From Liopterus haemorrhoidalis (taxonomy: Eukaryota; Arthropoda; Insecta; Coleoptera; Dytiscidae): a DNA stretch of 64,000 nt. The position numbers were made by a program, and so were the translations under genes. The stretch lies in NCBI GenBank assembly GCA_963971575.1, contig OZ020613.1, positions 51,454,250-51,518,249 of the forward strand. Reading direction: 5' to 3'. Below the pieces are notes generated by a model. That model did no database searches. It saw only the letters and a list, made by a program, of their open reading frames with translations, and was not told the DNA's origin. Shown one piece after another: positions 20,655 through 30,998 of the stretch (the stretch's first letter is position 1; each line of letters opens with the position of its first letter).

Positions 20655-21930
20655 TTAATTAAATAATTCACGTTTGAACTTATCTAAAGTTAAACGTTCA
20701 TATTTTAAATGATCAGGTAGACCAGGGGTCGGCAAACTTTAGAAGCCAAAGAGCCACAATCACCCTTTACTGCATCTGAAAACATTTTAAAGAGCCATAA
20801 TTTTGTTCTAATACATGAGTTTTTGCATATTTTCTAAATTTTACTCCTTATCAACTTAATTTAAAGAGCCATACGAATGCCTCAAAGAGCCGCATGCGGC
20901 TCGCGAGCCTCGGTCTGCCGACCCCTGAGGTAGACCATTATATTCTTTAAATCCTTTACAGAAAATTTGATTATCGGTTTTGGATAATTTAGTTTTTATG
21001 ATTCTGAGATCGTTGGCACCTCGGGTATGATAATTATGCACATCTTTATTATAAACAATATTTTTCTGAAAATATCCCGGTAAACGACCTAGTAAAAGTT
21101 TATAAATAAAGACCATAGCGCCATACTTTAAACGATTTTCTACAGAAAGCCAGTTAAGTATACTAAGCATACCCTTAATAGGTGTGTACCTAGACATCTT
21201 CAAAATTACCCTCATGCCACGATTTTGTAACTTTTGCAGACGATCAATGGAGTTTTTATTCAACAAATAGAGAACTGTTCCACAAAAATCAAAGTGAGGT
21301 TGAATTAATGATTTATACAACATAATAAGAGTTGAAATAGACAGTTTTTTAGATATTCTGCAGAAAAAGTAATTTTTTTTAGATATTTTATTTATTATGT
21401 AAGTTAAATGACTATTAAAATTTAAATGACAATCAACAATGAATCCAAGATATTTGATTTCTTTAACAACTTCAATTTTTTCATTAGCTATTTTGATATT
21501 AATTATGTTATTGATTTTGGAATATTTATATTTACTTGTGATAATCATAGCTTTTGTTTTATCAATATTAATTTTTAATTTATTTTTGCAAAAGTAATTG
21601 TACAATTTATTTAGTTCAGTATTGACTCTATTTATTCCATTGTAAACATCTTTATCATAAACTGCAACCAAGATATCGTCTGCAAACATATTAATAAAAT
21701 CGATATTTACATAATTCTTTATATCACTTACATAAATGAGAAAAAGTAGCGGACCAAGGCAACTTCCTTGTGGAACACCCCAAATGTTACTTAATTTCGA
21801 AGAAAAACTATTACCTATTTTCGTAATTTGGAACCTGTCAGATAAGTAACTTTTAAACCAAGATAAAGCATTTCCACGAATTCCATAGTCATAGAATTTA
21901 TATAGTGAAACAGTTACTCCATAAGTTACA
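20655..21930 (-). pseudogene. Reverse transcriptase fragment, interrupted near its C-terminus
   Basis: The frame is open from about 21930. It reads YGIRGNALSWFKSYLSDRFQ, then GVPQGSCLGPLLFLIYVSDI (RT motif B region), then MFADDILVAV, the FADD catalytic core. NKLKINIDKTKAMIITS, KEIKYLGFIVD and the thumb segment SLIQPHFDFCG follow. The normal C-terminus is displaced by the MITE, whose sequence extends the frame with unrelated residues; beyond the MITE the original frame continues for about 17 codons to a stop at 20655-20657. There is no other frame break, so this is the youngest-looking LINE in the window. Fingers and endonuclease are missing. Confidence 0.9.
20723..20927. mobile_element. hAT MITE with perfect 8-bp duplication
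   Basis: Ends CAGGGGTCGGCAAAC and the complement of TGCCGACCCCTG. AGGTAGAC is repeated exactly at 20715-20722 and 20928-20935. Internal blocks GAGCCAC and AGAGCCGCATGCGGCTC are known from this widespread hAT MITE type. It interrupts the LINE reading frame, so it is younger. Confidence 0.93.
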
Positions 21931-21934
21931 AATT

Positions 21935-22270
21935 ACTAACCATACATATTTTCTAGAAATATTAATAATAAATAATAGGATCCCAACACCAAGATGGGCA
22001 TATAAAGGTCAGAAAAGGTAAGTTCTTCGTTTCTAGACCACCGGTCATAGATATGAAAGCCACGTGGTCAGTGTGACGTTTAGAACGTTCCTATTATTCC
22101 TGTATGCCTACACAGGTACTCATGTTAAGAATTAAATACTTAAGGCTGAGTCGAACCCGAAGCTGTCTGCATATAAGATATAAATCCGAAGTTTTCTAGA
22201 TAAACATTAATTTTTTTTACAAGAGTATAATGAAATAAAAATGGACTAACTTTCACACTTAACAACATTC
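21935..22270. other. Unassigned DNA
   Basis: No gene or repeat ends recognised. Confidence 0.35.
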
Positions 22271-22274
22271 TGCC

Positions 22275-22556
22275 TTATTCTTCCCCTCCAAATTTCAAAC
22301 ATGGAAAACAAAAAAGTGCATTTTTTGCATCACAACCACAAATCCACATTTTTAATAATGTCCGGATTAAATGTTCTATTAAAGGTTCAAATTTATTGGA
22401 GACGTATTGCTTTATGTTTATATTCGGACAAGGTCTTCCAAGTCTTTTTATTGCAGTTTTATCAGTAGAAGATCGACTAAAAAATGGCTCCGTTATTAAA
22501 TTTAGCACAAAATTCATTTTTGCAAAAAATAAACCGCTGTTAACCCACATGCACAC
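22275..22556 (-). pseudogene. N-terminal fragment of a hAT-type (ZMYM1-like) transposase
   Basis: The minus-strand frame has AIKRLGRPCPNINIKQY near the middle and KMWICGCDAKNALFCFPCLK near the end. LGRP-P followed by W-C-CxxKNALFCFPCLLF matches the TTF-type zinc-finger region of ZMYM1-like hAT proteins. The frame stops right after the FPC motif, so the DUF4371 and catalytic parts are absent. Read as a fragment of a hAT-derived gene or element. Confidence 0.55.
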
Positions 22557-22748
22557 GTTAACGTGGTAGCTAACGTACTAAGTTAGCAATTATCGTGCAA
22601 CCTACTAGCTCTTTTGGCAATCTGAGTAGTCTTTATCTCTGGTGGTGGGTCATCAATGAGCAGTTTGCACAAAATTCATTTTGAAAATACAGTAACACGG
22701 TTACTGACGTACTAAGTTGTAGTGAGCCTGCAACTTGCTGGCTCTCAT
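22508..22748. repeat. Diverged direct duplication
   Basis: AAAATTCATTTTG, GTTA-CC, AACGTACTAAGTT, TGCAACCT and GCTCT occur in order at 22508-22615 and again at 22668-22748 as two diverged copies. The second copy is shorter. It probably reflects a local tandem duplication. Confidence 0.5.
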
Positions 22749-22974
22749 TGGAACATACTTAAATTGCGTTGTCAGACTTGCCAATGCGCAGGCGTTCAAT
22801 GTAAGCAATGAGTTGGTGCTGTGTTGCATTCTGAAAGCAAACCTTAATTTTGTTTTCTGGCGGACTTTTTTGTGTAATATTAAACCCTAAAAACCTGTCA
22901 TATACAATTTCGATAATACAGTTAAGCTTCCATAACAATTTAAAGTGATTTCCGACGTATTTCAAATGGCGACT

Positions 22975-23075
22975 ATACCATTTTCGGCTTTCGACTGACG
23001 CCTTGTGCGAAAATTCACACTAGATTAATAAGACCTTTTTTACACACTAATTGTATAAATAACTATTTACTACCA
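22975..23075 (+). repeat. Dispersed repeat C, copy 1
   Basis: GTGCGAAAATTCACAC, AGACC-TTTTTACACACTA and GTATAAATAA recur in this order at 23560-23640 and, less well, at 44575-44660. A short foldback TGCGTAAAG/CTTTACGCA lies just downstream at 23079-23102. The class is unknown. Confidence 0.5.
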
Positions 23076-23559
23076 CCGTGCGTAAAGACCTACTTTACGC
23101 ACACTTTTAAACACTAGTATGTAAAATAATTTACATACATATTTAAATTAAATATTTAGTGGTAATAATTAACAAATATTCAGTGGTAATAAGTCTATGT
23201 TATTAAATACGTAAATGAAAGACTTTTGAAGAAAACTTCAATTTAACTGACTTAAATCTAAACTAGTATAATATCTAATTTGTTACTGATCGGCTATCAA
23301 AATTCTAAAAAAACATACATACCGGACAAATATTAACTGGGCTATCGTCAAGTTTAAGATGAAGTAAAATTAATAAATTATTCTTTACTTAACAAATTAA
23401 TGCTATAATTTGTGAAGTAAAGAATCATATAATTAGATTATAATTAGGCACACCATCTTGTATGCAATTTTGGTACTGTACCAAAATATTAGATATCAAA
23501 TATAATTCATTATTACCCCATACCTTTGAATTTTTATTCATCCTTTCGATGTTTTTTTC

Positions 23560-23640
23560 GGTGCAACACACGTGCGAAAATTCGCATTCGACTTAAGAGA
23601 TCACCTTTACACACTATTGCATAAATAATTAAGAAGTATA
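23560..23640 (+). repeat. Dispersed repeat C, copy 2
   Basis: CACGTGCGAAAATTCGCAT, ACCTTTACACACTATTG and CATAAATAATT match copy 1 in order. Between the two copies the DNA is AT-rich and unassigned. Confidence 0.5.
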
Positions 23641-23733
23641 AACAAAAATTGTCTTAATTTTAATTTTTGTTTGGGACTGCGCCGAGTACGGGTAATAATT
23701 TTTTAATTGCCGCCTTCGACTTGGGTTGACTTA

Positions 23734-23916
23734 CTAACATAACGAGCTAGGCCAGGTAAAACTAGACTCGTGCACACCTATATTTCTTAAAGCATCAACA
23801 AGGTTAAAATCCGAGGATGTTTCTATTACTATAAAAGCTCCGCTAGGCGTGTCACTGTAACGCGATGTCACTAAAACTTTACGGTTTCGTACGCTTCTGC
23901 TATCTACTTGAAACAC
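23734..23916 (-). pseudogene. Possible LINE ORF1/gag-like fragment
   Basis: The 60-residue minus frame has VTSRYSDTPSGAFIVIETS followed by NLVDALRNIGVHE. RY-(x)n-GPF-V-VE is a pattern seen in ORF1 proteins of jockey-type LINEs. The match is short and there is no zinc knuckle, so the call is weak. Confidence 0.3.
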
Positions 23917-23939
23917 ACTGTAAAAGCAATATTTGTATA

Positions 23940-24440
23940 CATGTGTAACCTGGTGGTGTGGCGGTGCAGAAGCCTGTTACATTTCCTAACCTAACCTAAC
24001 TTCATATCATCCACAAGTCACTGCTGCTTAGTTATATCCAAGGGATTACAGGCATGTGACACCTTAATATCCTTGGTGTTAGATGTAGACGGGCCGCAAA
24101 TATGGGACTCAGCCGTGAATGTCTGCTTGCTTACTAAAGAAAAAAACTCCTTGAGTGCCTGTCACGCTTGATACAGGACATGTTTGTGTCTACCGTTGAA
24201 ATTCTACAAGATTTAAATGTTTTGTTTAAGAATTTTATAATTGTGTTCAGATTTAAACAAATTTTAACAAATATTAGTATTAAATAAATGTAATAATTCT
24301 AATAACAATTTTCATAATGATAAAAAGTAACTTAATATCATCATCATCTTTCAGTCGTTTTAATTCGCTGCCAGCAGTGCATTAGACCAATAATAATAAT
24401 AATAATAATATGTTTATTATAACTATAAAATATACAAAAA
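23940..24440. other. Unassigned DNA with short repeats
   Basis: CCTAACCTAACCTAAC at 23986-24001 is a short TTAGG-like run on the minus strand. An ATA microsatellite is at 24390-24410. No gene was recognised. Confidence 0.4.
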
Positions 24441-24444
24441 AAAT

Positions 24445-25048
24445 CAGCTGTGGCCACTACAGGACCGACCGCCATCATAAAGTACTTATACAAATTACAT
24501 TCTAGCAGAAAAGTACAAATAACTTGACCTAAAATTTTCTAACAGAGATATTATTTATCATGACCATGGAAACGTTACATATAAATGTGAAAAATTTCGA
24601 AAAATTTTACAGAAATTATTCGAAATTTTTCGTTTTATCAAAAAACGTCTCAAATAAAAGTTATTAGTTATTGATTTTATAGCAACTTTTGTTTAATAAA
24701 TTTTTTCGAGATATTTTTCTGTACAAAAATCTTAAAATCGACACGATCACACGACACATCTTAAACTCCCATTTTTAGTCAACCGATTTTTACCAAAAGT
24801 TGATCAACTTGTGCCATTGATGGCAGAAGCTTAAATATGAAGTTTCATAAAAATCCTTTCAGCCGAATTTGCTCTGCACGTGTACACAGACAGACAGACA
24901 GACGGACGGACGGACGGACCGACAGACATCATGCTAAAAATAGTCAAAACGTTATGTAGGGACCTCAATTCGTGGAGATCCATCGAAATCTCGAAACGTC
25001 AAAATTGGTATGATCATAATACCTCCCTTATATATGTTGGCGGTCAGT
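24445..25048 (-). repeat. Dispersed repeat A, copy 2
   Basis: Fairly complete copy in reverse orientation. It runs from CAGCTGTGGCCACTACAGGA and GACCGACCGCCATC at 24445-24475 to CCCTTATATATGTTGGCGG at about 25045. The tetranucleotide run (GACA, then GGAC) is at 24889-24925. A CATGGAAACGTTACATATAA block (24564-24583) is shared with the chimeric copy at 32248. Confidence 0.85.
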
Positions 25049-25058
25049 AAAAAAGAAT

Positions 25059-25060
<2 letters not shown>

Positions 25061-25111
<51 letters not shown>
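25061..25111. repeat. (AT)n microsatellite
   Basis: About 25 uninterrupted AT dinucleotides between repeat A and the mariner remnant. Confidence 0.95.
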
Positions 25112-25115
<4 letters not shown>

Positions 25116-25186
25116 TCTTACACATTTTAAACAGTATACATTGAAAATTGTAATATTAATTATTATAAATTATAATATATTGAAAA

Positions 25187-26012
25187 ATGTCGCTTGCTTC
25201 ATGTAATAAGTATAAAAATATTCTTCTGATTTTAGGTGAAAAATATGCTTTTAGAAAATCATATTTATGTTTGTCATATAATGCTCTACCACTTCGAGAA
25301 AGGATGGAAAGACGAAAGACGGCACAGTCATTTCGCAATCTCAACGTGCTTTTCGGCAAAGAAACAATCAGTCAAACAAGTTGTAAGATGGTTCCACAAG
25401 TTTAAATCGGGTGACACAAGTCTTAAGGATGATAAAGAAAGAGGACGGCCATCGGATTTCGACGTTCAGGCACTTTTGTCAACCGTGAAAGAGGACGATA
25501 GCATGACAACCCGGCTACTAGCCGAAGACTTCAATGTCGACAAATCCACGATCGTCCGTCACCTAAAAAAACTTATAAAGGAGTGGAAATGGCTGGATAG
25601 GTGCCTCGCGAACTTTCCGATAACAACAAAGCCGAACGTGTTCGAATTTTCACCGAATTGCTACAGAGAAACGAACAATCGTCATTTTTGAAGAATCTTG
25701 TCACTGGTGATGAATCGTGGTTGCTCTTCAAAAACGTCAAAAGAAAGTTTGTGTATCTCCGGTTGAAACACCGAAAGGAATAGCAAAAGGTGCCAACAGT
25801 AAGAAGGCAATATGGTGCGTATGGTGGGACAGAAGCGGAATCATCCATTGGGAGATTATTGCAAACGTCATTTACTTTTGGTGGAATGAAGATGATGAGC
25901 GTCAACAGAAGCGGATTCCGCACAAAAACGGAAAACGCCCATTCAACATCAACAGCAACGTCTATCTAGCTCAGCTCGATCGTCTCCATACAGCAATTTT
26001 TTTGTTGAATAA
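25187..26012 (+). pseudogene. Mariner transposase, rearranged and frameshifted
   Basis: The coding parts run HIMLYHFEKGWK, WFHKFKSGDTSLKDDKERGR, PSDFDVQALLSTVKEDDS, then TTRLLAEDFNVDKSTIVRHL, all in the helix-turn-helix region. LSDNNKAERVRIFTELLQRN, FLKNLVTGDESWLLF (first catalytic Asp) and KAIWCVWWDRSGIIHWEII follow in other frames. After that, instead of the usual second catalytic block, the frame reads YFWWNEDDERQQKRI and NINSNVYLAQLDRLH and stops. Several frameshifts are present, and no TIR was found at either side. The odd tail also occurs at 26965-27122, so it was shared before this copy arose. Confidence 0.85.
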
Positions 26013-26028
26013 ACTTATATACAGTAAA

Positions 26029-26062
26029 ACAGTAAGAAGGCAATATGGTGCGTATGGTGACC
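26029..26062 (+). repeat. Short duplication of mariner sequence
   Basis: ACAGTAAGAAGGCAATATGG and TGCGTATGGTG repeat 25796-25828 exactly apart from the edges. It marks a local duplication just after the mariner tail. Confidence 0.75.
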
Positions 26063-26117
26063 CACTTTTCAAAATGTGTTTAAGACCCATATTTCAAGTT
26101 TTATATTTATGTCCACT

Positions 26118-26241
26118 TAAGGGGCCTATTCTGTAACTTTTAACAAGATCTTAAGATGTTAATTTTACTTGTACATAGTATGTTTTCATAGTAACCTGTC
26201 AATTTAACACCATATCAAAAATCACAGAATAGGGTCTAAAT
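26118..26241. mobile_element. Short MITE
   Basis: The left end GGGCCTATTCTGTAACTTTT and the complement of the right end AGACCCTATTCTGTGATTTT are imperfect inverted repeats, about 120 bp apart. No clear target duplication could be set; TTAA precedes the left end. No coding sequence. Confidence 0.6.
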
Positions 26242-26411
26242 AATTTAATTTTGAATAATAAAAGTGAGTAAACCATTATAAAAAATTTATTTATGACATT
26301 GCCAACTTACATGAAAATTAAACAGAATTCATAAATGTAATATATGACAAAATATAATAATTACATAGACACAAAAATATAATTACATATAACATATCAG
26401 AAGAATTTTAA

Positions 26412-26962
26412 TTATTCTCCATCTTCATCTTTTTGGCAGTAATTGCAAGTAATTTGTTTTATTGCTATTACAGCTGAATGTTTTGGACAAACGAATTTAT
26501 TGCATTTGTCACATTTCTTTGCATATTTGTTATCATTTCCATGGCAACTAAAACAACGGCCTCGTTTATTTCCTGAACTGCTCGGATCTTTTGTAATATT
26601 AATAATAATAATATTATAATACAAACAGAACAGTATCTTAGCTCGGTCGATTGAGATATGATGAAAAAGCAACTGTGAAACTAATAAACTTGTCAAAACT
26701 TGCATTATTGCAGGTGTGTAATTACGCATTACGCATTGATTAAGACATTACTAACAAATCCCAAAATCGGGTCAGACTAGACCCGTACTGTAAAACAAGA
26801 AATCGGCTTGATAAAAAAAAGTTTATCATCATAAAATAAATAGTTATAATATATAAGGAAAAGTGCTAGTACGACAATAAATAACTATAAAAAATAAAAG
26901 AGTTATTTAAAAAAATTCAACTTTCGGTTCAAATTTGACCCATAAATGGTCCGGCAAGGGTT
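26412..26962 (-). pseudogene. piggyBac-like transposase C-terminus and element end
   Basis: On the minus strand RGRCFSCHGNDNKYAKKC, DKCNKFVCPKHS and ITCNYCQKDEDGE form the Cys-rich zinc-binding domain at the end of piggyBac transposases. In that family it helps bind the element ends. At 26930-26964 the complement reads TTAACCCTTGCCGGACC, a piggyBac-type tip next to the TTAA target. The catalytic domain (DDE_Tnp_1_7) that should lie between is missing; upstream residues of the frame show no known motif. I could not place the other end with confidence. Confidence 0.7.
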
Positions 26963-26964
26963 AA

Positions 26965-27122
26965 GAGATCATTGCAAACGGCATTAGCTTTTGGTAGAAT
27001 GAAGATGATGAGCGTCAACAATGGCGGATTCCTGACAAAAACGGCAAACGGCAATGCAACATCAACAGTGACGTCTATCTGGCTCAGCCCGATCGTCTCC
27101 ATACACAAATTTTTGTAGAATA
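26965..27122 (+). pseudogene. Second copy of the aberrant mariner tail
   Basis: Coding blocks NEDDERQQWRIPDKNGK and NINSDVYLAQPDRLHTQIF match 25850-26012. TTAA of the piggyBac-like end directly precedes it, which suggests that the piggyBac element inserted into this mariner and that the left part is elsewhere or lost. An A run at 27129-27151 follows. Confidence 0.75.
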
Positions 27123-27151
27123 AACTTAAAACAAAAAAAAAAAAAAAAAAA

Positions 27152-27640
27152 ACATCGTTAATTTTCAACCCAATAGTAAAATATCATCTGTCCGTAAGTT
27201 CATTGTCTGTAAGTCGTTAGGAAAGCAGTAACCATAACGGCCATATATAACTGAAAGTTAGTGATATCTCCAATCTTAAGCTGCAAACTTGCCTATACAT
27301 TTCGAGAACACTAAAATGTTATTCTGTGGGTGTAGCATGAGTATAGCGCAGCCGCACTATATGAAACGATTTTGAGGTTATAAATGTTATAATAACGGAA
27401 ATGACATTGCACTATATGTGTATTCAATGAGGTTTAAGCAAGACTTAGAACGATAAGAGAAATTAGCTTTTAAGTACAGAATGGTTTTGTATAATGTAGA
27501 ATGCAAAACTTACGCAATAACAAATGATTAAGCAGTTTTTTGTTTTAAATTTTCACACATTATTTATTTTTGAAGTACAGTAGCGTAGTTCGGTAGCGGA
27601 TCTAAATGGGCAGGTAAATATGAAAAATAATCGTATCGCT
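27152..27640. other. Unassigned DNA
   Basis: No gene or element ends recognised. Confidence 0.35.
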
Positions 27641-28031
27641 GATGAAATACGAGGGTTACCTTTTATGTTTTTACAAACGACCACTATAGGTCGTACATTT
27701 TCGAAACAACACATTGCGTAGAAACGAATTTTGACTGCGCGCAGGCAAAGCAGTAGCGTGGTGTATGATTTATTACTTTATTAATCAGCTGTTTGTTTGG
27801 TACCTTGTTTGTGTTTCGGACAGCCACTGGTAAAATAGCTGAAGTTCGCTTCGATTTGATGACTCCTTGTGTTGTTTCGAAAATGAACGGACTATAGATG
27901 GCAATATTGAAATGTGTCATTACTATATTCGTAAAATTTGTCATTTGTTATTGTGAAATCAGTGGCAGCTTATAAATTGACCGAGTAATTTGTTGACAGT
28001 GAACGTTAAAAAAAAACAAGTTTGTGACAAA

Positions 28032-29442
28032 ATGGATATTACTCGTGAAGGTTTTCGTTGGATGATTTTTTACGATTTTAGTAAAGGCCTAACTCAACAA
28101 TAATGCATAGATTCGCTTCGTTCAACTTTTGGTAATGAAGCACCATCAGAAAAAACAATTGGTTTGCAGAATTTCATCGTGTTCGTGCGTTCTACAGTGA
28201 TGAATCTCGTGAAGGTCGACCAAAATCGGTTGTGATTCAAAAAAACATCGATGCTGTGCCCGGAATGATTGAAGAAGATCGGCATGTGACTATCCGTGAG
28301 ATAGAGGCATCCTTTGACATATCGCAGACTACAATACATTCGATTTTGCAGGAACATTTAACTGTGAAAAAGACCTCTTCCCGATGGATTCCGCATAATT
28401 TAACCGAAGCTCAAAAAAAGGCTCGTGTTGATTGGTGTCATGGAATGATAACAAAATTCAAGCTAGGCACTGCATAATATACAATATCGTTAAGTGACGA
28501 AACTTGGATTTATTCATATGAACCGCAAACTAAACAACATTCCACTGTTTGGGTCTTCCAAGATGAGCCGAAACCCACAAAAGTTGTTCGTTCACGAAGC
28601 ACTTCCAAGAAAATGATCGTTTGTTTCTTCGATTGTACTGGACATGACGCAACCATTCCTTTAGAGCAGTTGTTCCCAACTTTTTTTGTGGTGAGCACCC
28701 CTTTGTTGTGAAAATAAGCTCCCGCACCCCCATAAAAAATGTGTTTGATTTTCTCAGTTGAGTCATATTTTATGTCAAATTGATCAAAATAAAAAGTGAA
28801 GAGCAAAAAAAAGGAAATCGCATGAATATTTCTTTAAAATTGATCAAATTAATTGATGTAGCATTCAGCGGTTGTTAACCTTAATAAAATTAGAAAGAAA
28901 ATATACTTATTGAAAAATATTTTTTTATTATTATTTAAATAAACTAGATTTTTTAAATTTTATAAATTTCTATAAATCGTCTGGCACCCCTCAAAATGCT
29001 TTCCCGCACCACTGGGGATGCCGGCACCCCCGGTTGGGAACCACTGCTTTAGAGGATCGGAGAATAGTTAATGCTGAATGGTATACAAGAATTTGTTTGC
29101 CAGAAGTCATCGACAAAATCAGGAAAAACAACCAAAAACGTCGCATCATTCTTCATCATGAACAATGCAAGCTCCCACACAGCACGTCAAACAATTGATT
29201 ATTTGAAGGAGAAAAACATGGAATTAATGTTTCATTGTCCGTATTAACCTGATTTATGTCAAATCAAAAATGCGTGGACAGCGATTTTCATCACCTCAAG
29301 AACTATTGAATCCTTCGAAAACCATGTTTTTGAGATACCAACTTCAGAGTGGATTTTTTTTTTTTTTCTAGGATTGGTTTGAATGCTTGCAAATGTGTAT
29401 AAATCTTAAAAGCGAATATTTTGAAAAGTAAAAAAATTGTTT
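28032..29442 (+). pseudogene. Mariner transposase (Mos1/SETMAR-like), split by a MITE
   Basis: The N-terminal part has GFRWMIFYDFSKGLTQQ and RSTFGNEAPSEKTI. After a frameshift come SREGRPKSVVIQKNIDAV and EEDRHVTIREIEASFDISQT, the helix-turn-helix region, then RWIPHNLTEAQKKARVDWC. SDETWIYSYEPQTKQHSTVW holds the first catalytic Asp. KMIVCFFDCTGHDATIPLE ends at the MITE, and beyond it NAEWYTRICLPEVIDKIRKN resumes. The second site (LHHE...PHST) and third (CPY-PDL) are both mutated, with stops. The tail DWFECLQMCINLKSEYFEK is the usual mariner C-terminus. Length is near full, but the copy is dead. Confidence 0.9.
28667..29046. mobile_element. hAT-like MITE with perfect 8-bp duplication
   Basis: Ends CAGTTGTTCCCAAC and the complement CAGTGGTTCCCAACC. 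CTTTAGAG is exact at 28659-28666 and 29047-29054. Internal AGCACCCC and GCACCCC blocks are typical of this common MITE type. It sits in the catalytic part of the mariner transposase and is younger. Confidence 0.93.
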
Positions 29443-29449
29443 GTTCCTT

Positions 29450-30530
29450 AATTACTTAAATACGTTACATTTTTAATATCTCGTCTGATCACTAAAAATA
29501 TGTGATTAACTGACTAAATCGAACTACCCCGAGAGGCTGACACTGCCTAGCTGCAAAATATCATATCATACCCCGGCCATACAGACGACAGTTATTGTTA
29601 ATAAATTAAATAGTATACTCTCTCTAGAAAATAAAAAAAAACTAATATTTGTATTTCAGGACAGATATTAATTGTTTTCGACACATGTTCAGAATACATC
29701 AAATTTATTAATTTGACATATTTTTAAGTTAAATAGAATTTACGAGTTCCTGTACATGTTAAGTTTACATAGGTCTGAAGTTACACTAATAAAGATGTCT
29801 GTACCCTTTCTAGTGTCCTTTTCTAGTAAAAATAGATTATTTTTATCATTTAATATTTTTAATATTTTTACTTCTATTACTATTGCGCATTTGAAAAAAA
29901 CCGGAATAAATATCTGTTTAACAAAACTTTTAGTGATCTCGTATAATATTTAATAATTTAAAATTTATAAATTTAAATTGTTGTTTAGTTTAAAAAATGT
30001 AAAATACAAAGCTTTATGAAGAACTTCTATGTAGTAAGAGAAAAATTTAATAAGAATTTAATACGCAAAATATGTTGAAGATATTTAATAAAAGTAAATC
30101 TAGAAAAAAACAGATCTTGGAGAGTATATGCATTCTACAATATTCCTTCGTCTCTACCTGGCTTTTATGTTATTGTGTTTATTTATAAAACCAGGAAAAT
30201 CAAATAAAATAAACCATTGGTTTCCATATATTGACATATTCAATAAGTTTCAAAGAAGACAGGGTTATAAAGGGCATTCAAGATGCTGAAAAATTAATGG
30301 ACATCAGGGAATCGAAATGATGCTTGCTTTATTTATTGAAACAACTGTAAATATTGAATATTTTTAAATTAAAATATTTCAATGGATGAACATGCAATTT
30401 TGTGACATAAAAATAGAGTTGTTATGCTGACTAACATAACCTATCTAATTTGCAAATGCAAATTACCAGTAGCACATAACTGTTAGGACACAATTATTCT
30501 TTTTAAGACATATGTTAAAACTATCATAAA
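29450..30530. other. Unassigned AT-rich DNA
   Basis: No gene or element ends recognised. The open frame at 29756-29953 has no known domain. Confidence 0.4.
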
Positions 30531-30623
30531 GTCTGTTCAAAATAACTATGAAATGACGTCACACTTATTTAATTTAATTAGTGTTAGAATGTAATGTAAC
30601 TAACATGGAAACACTACTCAGAT

Positions 30624-30790
30624 GTTACATTTAACATCCACAGATTGGTAGTCCTTTCCAACGTTGCCACGTCTACTTTTCCTGTCGTATTTCTGTTAGA
30701 ATGTTGTTACATTTGCCTTCTACAAGTTGGTAGTCCTTTCCGACGTTGCTATACCTTCTTTTCCAATCGTATTTCTGTTTAACTCTTCGT
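30624..30790 (+). repeat. Two-unit imperfect tandem repeat
   Basis: Units of about 80 bp, each with TTACATTT, TTGGTAGTCCTTTCC, ACGTTGC, CTTTTCC and TCGTATTTCTGTT. Partial third and fourth pieces (TCGTACTTCTGTTTAA, CGTCGTATTTCTATTT) follow to 30830. No open frame. Confidence 0.7.
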
Positions 30791-30998
30791 ACTTCTGTTT
30801 AAACACCATTTCCCGTCGTATTTCTATTTTACACGTGGACGAGTGAGGTTAAACCTACGTTTTATTTTGAATTTTATCAAATATTATTATGATAAAAATG
30901 CTGAGACTTTGAAGTAGCCGCGAAAAAAAAAAAACAGTGGCGAAGGGAAACCTCCGCTAGACTTGCCCTCCCATAAAAAAAAAATATTTAAAAAAAAA

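Larger units (their letters stand above)
20600..21930 (-). mobile_element. 5'-truncated CR1/jockey-like LINE
   Basis: The minus-strand element ends at a (TTA)n tail near 20600-20630. It encodes the second half of a reverse transcriptase, and a hAT MITE (20723-20927) has inserted near the end of the frame. The 5' edge, near 21930, lies inside the RT domain, as expected from incomplete reverse transcription. Confidence 0.85.
27647..29442 (+). mobile_element. Mariner element interrupted by a hAT MITE
   Basis: TACGAGGGTTACCTTTTATG at 27647 is a plausible 5' tip; the leader to the ATG at 28032 would be about 385 bp, longer than usual, so the 5' limit is uncertain. The transposase remnant spans 28032-29442, with the MITE at 28667-29046. 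No matching 3' TIR was found beyond 29442. Confidence 0.65.

Noticed and set aside
23986..24001. Telomere array
   Set aside because: Only about three TTAGG-like units, as at 20244-20260; far too short for a telomere or a fusion site.
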